Assembly: GCA_024227235.1 (NCBI GenBank)
Contig: JAAEKY010000346.1
Location: 1-64,000 of the forward strand
DNA length: 64,000 bases
Reading direction: 5' to 3'
Origin: Desulfobacteraceae bacterium
GTDB taxonomy: Bacteria > Desulfobacterota > Desulfobacteria > Desulfobacterales > Desulfobacteraceae
The stretch's first letter is position 1; every line of letters begins with the position of its first letter. This document shows positions 59,416-64,000 of this stretch, one piece after another. Made by a program: the position numbers and the translations under genes. The notes beneath the pieces were generated by a model. The model had not been told where the DNA came from, made no database searches, and saw nothing but the letters and a program-made list of their open reading frames with translations.

Positions 59416-60618
59416 TTATTCTTCTACTTTTTTAAATTTATAAATTTTTCGTACACCTTGAATAAGCCCTTCGGGTTTGAATACCATAACAACGACCTGG
59501 AGTGCACCAAAGACTAACATTCGGTATTCAGCAACGGCTCTCAGGTATTCAGGTAACAATATCAACACAAGGGCACCAGCAATAACCCCAATAGCAGATC
59601 CCATCCCACCAATAACAACAACACACAGGATGGTAATGGATTCCCAGATGGTAAAGGACATGGGATTGATAAATGAGGTTTTTGCAGCAAAAACAACCCC
59701 GCCAAGAGCGGCCCAGGTTGCACCAAGGGCAAATGCGGTCAGCTTTGTTTTAAATTTGTCTATCCCCATGGCCTGGCAGGCAATTTCATCATCCCGCAGA
59801 GCGATCCACGCTCTTCCAATCCGTGAGTTTTCAAGTCTGTTAACAAAGAAAATGGTTAGCAATACCAGCGCAATAACGATAAAATAAATGTAAATCACAG
59901 AATTATGCTGATTAAATTGATGACCAAAAAAACTTGGAGAAGGAATATTTCCTATGCCTCGAGGTCCATTTCCCAATTCATCCCAGTTTTCAAGAACAAT
60001 TCGGATGATTTCACCAAATCCAAGGGTAACAATGGCCAGATAATCACCTCTCAGTCTTAAAACCGGATACCCCAAAAGGGTTCCGAAAATAGTACCTAAG
60101 AGTGCTGCAATAGGCAGGACCACCCAGAAACTGATGCCAAAATGCAGATTCAACAGGGCATACGCATAGGCACCGACTGCATAAAAGGCAACATATCCTA
60201 GGTCTAAAAGACCTGCCAGTCCTACAACAATATTTAAACCCAATCCCAACATGACATACACCAGTGCTGAAATCATAATACTGGTATGATACATTGGAAA
60301 TACAAAGGGATAGACCAGAGCAAATATGCCAATGGCTGCAAGGAACGGAATCCTGAACTTTTCATTTTGAAGCAGCCTGTGAACAATGGGTATATTATCC
60401 TTTGTATCGGCTTTCTTTTTTTCATCTTTCATCCGTAAAAAATAGTTCCAGATAAGAGAGGCTAAAAAGCCAACAATGCCAACCCATATAAGGTTAGTCC
60501 ACCTGAAAACCACAATATTTTTTATGGTGTTGACTTTTATGACCATTAAAGGAAAGGTCAGCACCATGAACCATAAAGCAATAAAAAAGGATTGCTTGAT
60601 TTCTTTTTTTGTAACCAT
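59416..60618 (-). CDS. livM: Branched-chain-type ABC transporter permease LivM
   Basis: A 400-residue permease with about ten hydrophobic segments. Family marks are GLAGLLDLGYVAFYAVGAY, YPVLRLRGDYLAIVTLGFGE and IGRAWIALRDDEIACQAMGI. The N-terminal extension of about 85 residues is common in LivM. It pairs with LivH to form the channel. Confidence 0.9.
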   Translation of the reverse strand: MVTKKEIKQSFFIALWFMVLTFPLMVIKVNTIKNIVVFRWTNLIWVGIVGFLASLIWNYFLRMKDEKKKADTKDNIPIVHRLLQNEKFRIPFLAAIGIFALVYPFVFPMYHTSIMISALVYVMLGLGLNIVVGLAGLLDLGYVAFYAVGAYAYALLNLHFGISFWVVLPIAALLGTIFGTLLGYPVLRLRGDYLAIVTLGFGEIIRIVLENWDELGNGPRGIGNIPSPSFFGHQFNQHNSVIYIYFIVIALVLLTIFFVNRLENSRIGRAWIALRDDEIACQAMGIDKFKTKLTAFALGATWAALGGVVFAAKTSFINPMSFTIWESITILCVVVIGGMGSAIGVIAGALVLILLPEYLRAVAEYRMLVFGALQVVVMVFKPEGLIQGVRKIYKFKKVEE

Positions 60619-60641
60619 AATTAACTTTCTATATAATGGGG

Positions 60642-61625
60642 TTAAACTTTAGATGTTTCATCTTTGCCAAGAATGCCGGATGGTCTGAAGATCAAAATGA
60701 TCACAAGAATAGTAAAGGCAAAAACATCTTCATACTCACTCCAGAAATAGCCGGTAAACATGCTTTCACTAATTCCTAAGACCAGGCTTCCTAAAACAGC
60801 ACCTGGAACACTTCCGATTCCACCTAAAACAGCTGCAATAAATGCTTTAATTCCTGCCAGGAACCCGATAAAAAAGTTTACCTGGCCGACATGGCAGGCA
60901 ATTAAAACCCCGCCGATAGCTGCTGTGGCCGATCCAACGACAAAGGTTGTGGATATAACACGGTTCACATTGATACCGACAAGTGAGGCCATTACTTTGT
61001 CCTGGGCTGTGGCTCTCATGGCTTTACCAATTTTGGTAAATTTAATGAGCATTCCTAAAAGAATCATGACAATAACTGTGGTAACAATAATCGACATTTC
61101 AACAGCAGTAATAATATGGGCAAACGGTTCCCAGAATTGAAAATCAGGGATCAGGCTTTCAAATGGCATAAATTCCGGTGTCTGGGCAAGCATGACATAA
61201 TTTTGTAAAAAAAGACTCATCCCAATGGCGGAAATCAGAGCAGAAAGTCTTGGTGCATTTCTTAAAGGTTTGTAGGCAATTTTTTCAACGGTGAATCCAT
61301 AAGCGCAGGAGTAAAGAATAGCAAACGCAAAGGCAAGAAAAACAATTACACCTGAATTCCACCCCCAAAGCCCAAGAACACTGGCCACAATAAGGGCTGT
61401 CATGGCACCAATCATATAGATCTCACCATGGGCAAAGTTGATCAGCTGAATAATACCATAAACCATGGTATACCCCAGAGCAATCAAGGCATAGATGCTG
61501 CCCCTTGTAAGACCTCCCAAGACAAGTTCTAAAAAGTAGACAGGGTCTGCAATTATCTCTTTGATGCCGAAAAAACCAGCTATACCGGCAATTGCTACCC
61601 CCAATAGTATATTAAGCTTACGCAT
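60642..61625 (-). CDS. livH: Branched-chain-type ABC transporter permease LivH
   Basis: A 327-residue permease with about eight hydrophobic segments and the family motifs GSIYALIALGYTMVYGIIQL, NFAHGEIYMIGA and FTKIGKAMRATAQDKVMASL. The usual length is about 300, so there is a slightly longer N-terminus. A terminator lies between livK and this gene. Confidence 0.9.
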   Translation of the reverse strand: MRKLNILLGVAIAGIAGFFGIKEIIADPVYFLELVLGGLTRGSIYALIALGYTMVYGIIQLINFAHGEIYMIGAMTALIVASVLGLWGWNSGVIVFLAFAFAILYSCAYGFTVEKIAYKPLRNAPRLSALISAIGMSLFLQNYVMLAQTPEFMPFESLIPDFQFWEPFAHIITAVEMSIIVTTVIVMILLGMLIKFTKIGKAMRATAQDKVMASLVGINVNRVISTTFVVGSATAAIGGVLIACHVGQVNFFIGFLAGIKAFIAAVLGGIGSVPGAVLGSLVLGISESMFTGYFWSEYEDVFAFTILVIILIFRPSGILGKDETSKV

Positions 61626-61681
61626 GTTAATTAATTTATAACTCCTAAACTTTGTTAAATTTAAGTAAAATTGATACAGAC

Positions 61682-61726
61682 AAAAACAGGAGCGAGAATA
61701 AGGCGTTTTATTACGCTCCTGTTTTT
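61682..61726 (-). terminator. Rho-independent terminator between livK and livH
   Basis: AAAAACAGGAGCG and CGCTCCTGTTTTT form a perfect 13-base-pair stem. On the minus strand it is followed by a T-run. Partial termination here would give more binding protein than permease. Confidence 0.85.
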
Positions 61727-61740
61727 ATTTTGATCAGATA

Positions 61741-62859
61741 TTAATTAACCTGGGTATATTTTCCGTTTTTAACTTGATACACTGAGAAACCAGCGCCAAT
61801 AACATCGCCATTTTTATCAAAACCGATTGTTCCCAAAGGAGATGCGATTTTGTTTTCAAACATGGCAGCTCTCATCTTGTCATAATCAAGAGAACCTGCT
61901 TTTTCAGCAGCAGCAGCAAGTGCTTGTACACAAGCATAGGCATTATGAAAGAAAGTTCCGGGCTTTTCACTGTATTTTTTCTGATGTTTAGCTGAAATTT
62001 CTTTGTATAGAGGGTTGTTAGAAGTATCGTTTGGACCTGTTGCATAAACGCCTTCAGAGTATTTTCCGGCCAGAGTAGTAAAGTTATCACCGATGATACC
62101 GTCACCACCGAAGAAAGTTGTTTTAACTCTTTTCTTTTTGAGCAGGCTAACAATTTTAGATGCATCTGAGTGATATCCACCCCACATGGTTACATCCGCT
62201 TTAGATCTTTTAATTTTTTGTACAATGGCTGAAAAATCTACCGCACCAGTAGTTACACCTTCAAAAAGAACGATCTCTATTCCACCGAGCTTGGTAAAAT
62301 ATTTTTTTGCAAGTTCCATCTGGCCTTTACCATAATCCCCTTTGTCATGAACCAGGGCAACTTTTTTGGCTTTAAGAGTGTTTTTAACAAAAGATGACAT
62401 TAGATCTGCTTGAGCACCGTCATAAGAAATGGTTCTAAAAAAGTTTGGATGTTCGCCTTTAAGGGTTAGATCATCATTGGTTGATGCAGGGGAGACAATG
62501 AGAAGCCCCGCATCTTTATAGATTTTATTTGCAGCAATTGTAGCACCAGAGCAGACATGGCCGACGATCATTTGAGCGCCATCTGATACCAGTTTTGTTG
62601 CCATATTAACAGCAACTTCAGGCTTACATGCATCGTCACCCACTAACAATTCGATTTTTTTCCCAAGAATACCACCTTTGGCATTTAGATCTTCAATAGC
62701 AATCTCTACACCTCTTACAGCAGAAATTCCATAAGGGGCCAGGTCGCCAGATATTACACCACCTGAGCCAAGTTTGATCGTGTCGCCTGCAAAGCCAGGT
62801 GCAGCAAACACAACCATTGTTAATAATGCTAATGCTAAAGTTTTCAAAAAAGATTTCAT
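61741..62859 (-). CDS. livK: Substrate-binding protein LivK-like
   Basis: A 372-residue periplasmic binding protein with signal peptide ending in FAAPGFAGD. The type I fold is marked by SGDLAPYGISAVRGVEIAIE, LLVGDDACKPEVAVNMATKL, GHVCSGATIAANKIY and SPASTNDDLT, all like LivJ/LivK. The Ser/Thr pair in SPAST binds the ligand carboxylate in the family. First gene of the transporter unit; GGGAG precedes the ATG. The substrate may be branched-chain amino acids or an aromatic acid. Confidence 0.9.
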   Translation of the reverse strand: MKSFLKTLALALLTMVVFAAPGFAGDTIKLGSGGVISGDLAPYGISAVRGVEIAIEDLNAKGGILGKKIELLVGDDACKPEVAVNMATKLVSDGAQMIVGHVCSGATIAANKIYKDAGLLIVSPASTNDDLTLKGEHPNFFRTISYDGAQADLMSSFVKNTLKAKKVALVHDKGDYGKGQMELAKKYFTKLGGIEIVLFEGVTTGAVDFSAIVQKIKRSKADVTMWGGYHSDASKIVSLLKKKRVKTTFFGGDGIIGDNFTTLAGKYSEGVYATGPNDTSNNPLYKEISAKHQKKYSEKPGTFFHNAYACVQALAAAAEKAGSLDYDKMRAAMFENKIASPLGTIGFDKNGDVIGAGFSVYQVKNGKYTQVN

Positions 62860-63289
62860 TTGTTAACTCCCTACTTTAAGTTTAAATTATTTAGTTAGTA
62901 CTGATTAATACAGTATGACTCTGAAAAAATTGTAAGTTTCGCAACTATAAAATCAAGGATTCCCATAGTCAAGTAAAAAATCTGGGCAAGATCAAAAAGA
63001 ACAAACGTTTATCATAATTTCAAAACATCTGTAAAAATGGATTTATACCTTGTATATACAAGACTAATCCACCAAATAAAATTCGTCCCTTTTTGAACAA
63101 CTAAATTGTTTCAAAATGGCATATAAAATGTCTAAAAAATTTAGTTTGGTTTGTAATTTTTTAACCTGAAATCCTGTCTTTATTTCTTTTCGCCTCCTTA
63201 ATAATATTCAGTTAGGTTATCAAAATAGGTTTTTTTGCCCTACCTTTATTGACACCACCAAAACAATAAAGCTCAATTTTAGTTTCATT
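62860..63289. other. 430-base gap upstream of livK
   Basis: This AT-rich region holds a small dyad TACTG/CAGTA (62899-62915), the perfect palindrome CTTGTATATACAAG (63049-63062), and the livK ribosome site. No gene or RNA is visible. The palindrome is a candidate operator for the transporter unit. Confidence 0.5.
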
Positions 63290-63868
63290 TTATTCTCCTG
63301 TCTGAACCGTTTTAGATTGATTTAATTCAACATAGGTTTCAAACATTTCCATTAATGCATCTAAATTTTTTCGATAAATTGTTTCATCAATAGTTGGAAT
63401 AATCTGGTGGGAGCCAATGTATAAACAATATCGTATTAAAGAAATCATTTCGACTTGTTCGGGATTCTCTGTCATTAACGAAAACATGGAGCGTAAAAAT
63501 CCCATTCGCTGGGTATCAATTCTTTCCTGGAAATTTCTAGCCAAAGGGTCTCTTAATGCCCAGGCACGTACAGCAACCTCAATGCCTGGATCCATATTCT
63601 CTTTCGAAAGCTTTAAAAGTGTTGAATTAATCTCTTTAAATGTTTTTTTTTGTTTGCTGATTTCAAAAATATCAAAGGTTTGTTTTGTCTCCCAAAACTT
63701 TAAAAGCTTTTCAAAGTAATCGTCACGATTTTTAAAATGGTGATAAAAAGATCCTTTGGTCTTGTTTAATTTCTTTGTGAGGTTTTCGATCGTAAGGTCA
63801 GCTGCCCCTTTGGTTTTAAGAATTTCAAAACCTTGTTCATACCAGGCACATTTATCTAATTTTTTCAA
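63290..63868 (-). CDS. TetR-family regulator of the transporter region
   Basis: A 192-residue regulator with the helix-turn-helix IENLTKKLNKTKGSFYHHFKNR. The start is taken as TTG 63868, six bases after GAGGAG. An upstream TTG 63889 would lie against the operator. The C-terminal ligand domain has EVAVRAWALRDPLA, common in TetR proteins of fatty-acid or aromatic metabolism. It lies upstream of the liv genes on the same strand and may respond to the transported compound. Confidence 0.85.
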   Translation of the reverse strand: MKKLDKCAWYEQGFEILKTKGAADLTIENLTKKLNKTKGSFYHHFKNRDDYFEKLLKFWETKQTFDIFEISKQKKTFKEINSTLLKLSKENMDPGIEVAVRAWALRDPLARNFQERIDTQRMGFLRSMFSLMTENPEQVEMISLIRYCLYIGSHQIIPTIDETIYRKNLDALMEMFETYVELNQSKTVQTGE

Positions 63869-63889
63869 ACGGCTCTCCTCACTTTTCAA

Positions 63890-63904
63890 ACCATACGGTA
63901 TGGT
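63890..63904. promoter_or_regulatory. Perfect TetR operator ACCATAC-G-GTATGGT
   Basis: A seven-base perfect inverted repeat around one G, 22 bases upstream of the chosen TetR start. Typical size and place for TetR autoregulation. Confidence 0.65.
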
Positions 63905-64000
63905 ATGCTTTTAATGCCTATCAGGAGTTGTTTCCCAAATCAAGAAAAAAATAATTTTTTTTAATCAAGGGGATAAGATGTTGGTTTTTCTATTTATTAT

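Noticed and set aside
1-64000. tRNA, rRNA, CRISPR array, prophage or intact insertion sequence
   Set aside because: No cloverleaf-like sequence, regularly spaced repeats, phage genes or transposase were seen on reading; a covariance-model search would be needed to exclude small RNAs.

Overview
The window is AT-rich bacterial chromosome, densely coded, with no rRNA, tRNA, CRISPR array or intact insertion sequence that I can see. The gene content points to an anaerobic, probably sulfate-reducing member of the Desulfobacteraceae (Desulfobacula-like). The main reasons are a ferredoxin-dependent 2-oxoacid oxidoreductase next to a molybdopterin/Fe-S/NrfD complex of the phenylacetate type, a wax-ester/triacylglycerol storage cluster, and a likely selenocysteine codon. 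The taxon is an inference; no marker gene is present.

Bases 1-8213 (mostly minus strand): nitroreductase, MFS carrier, CBS protein, an iron-type alcohol dehydrogenase fused to an SCP2 lipid-binding domain, a patatin-like lipase, an FFLEELY-type protein, and three related PhaR/phasin-like proteins. Bases 8586-18198 (plus strand): a WS/DGAT acyltransferase with a zinc-finger-like tail, a small ferredoxin, two tandem acyl-reductase-like proteins (only the first keeps the expected active-site cysteine), an alpha/beta hydrolase and an ABC1/UbiB kinase. Read together, 2880-18198 looks like a neutral-lipid storage island: reduction of acyl groups to aldehyde and alcohol, esterification, coating of inclusions, and lipolysis.

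Bases 18486-38944: a general region with an MFS protein overlapping a small ribbon-helix-helix-like protein, an ArsR regulator with a metal permease that is interrupted by one in-frame UGA (probable selenocysteine), an MTA/SAH-deaminase-type amidohydrolase, a thymidylate-synthase-like protein, a GntR/Fe-S pair under a perfect 24-bp palindrome, a universal stress protein, an orphan histidine kinase, a pentapeptide-repeat potassium channel, an HDOD protein, a VWA-kinase-response regulator operon and a YjgN/M48 pair.

Bases 39150-46652: one operon with promoter and terminator, encoding a four-subunit 2-oxoacid:ferredoxin oxidoreductase and a PadC/PadB/PadD-like complex. Together they would convert phenylacetyl-CoA through phenylglyoxylate to benzoyl-CoA. 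Bases 46668-56768: two direct copies of a cassette (small Cys-rich protein, DUF2080-like protein, GNAT acetyltransferase) flank about 8 kb. That segment carries an SDR/metallo-hydrolase operon with its TetR repressor and a TetR/RND/LolA-like/DUF1302 envelope lipid-export operon. Bases 56815-63904: a membrane metallophosphoesterase, then a complete Liv-type ABC transporter (livFGMHK order on the minus strand) with a TetR regulator whose operator sits just upstream of its start.
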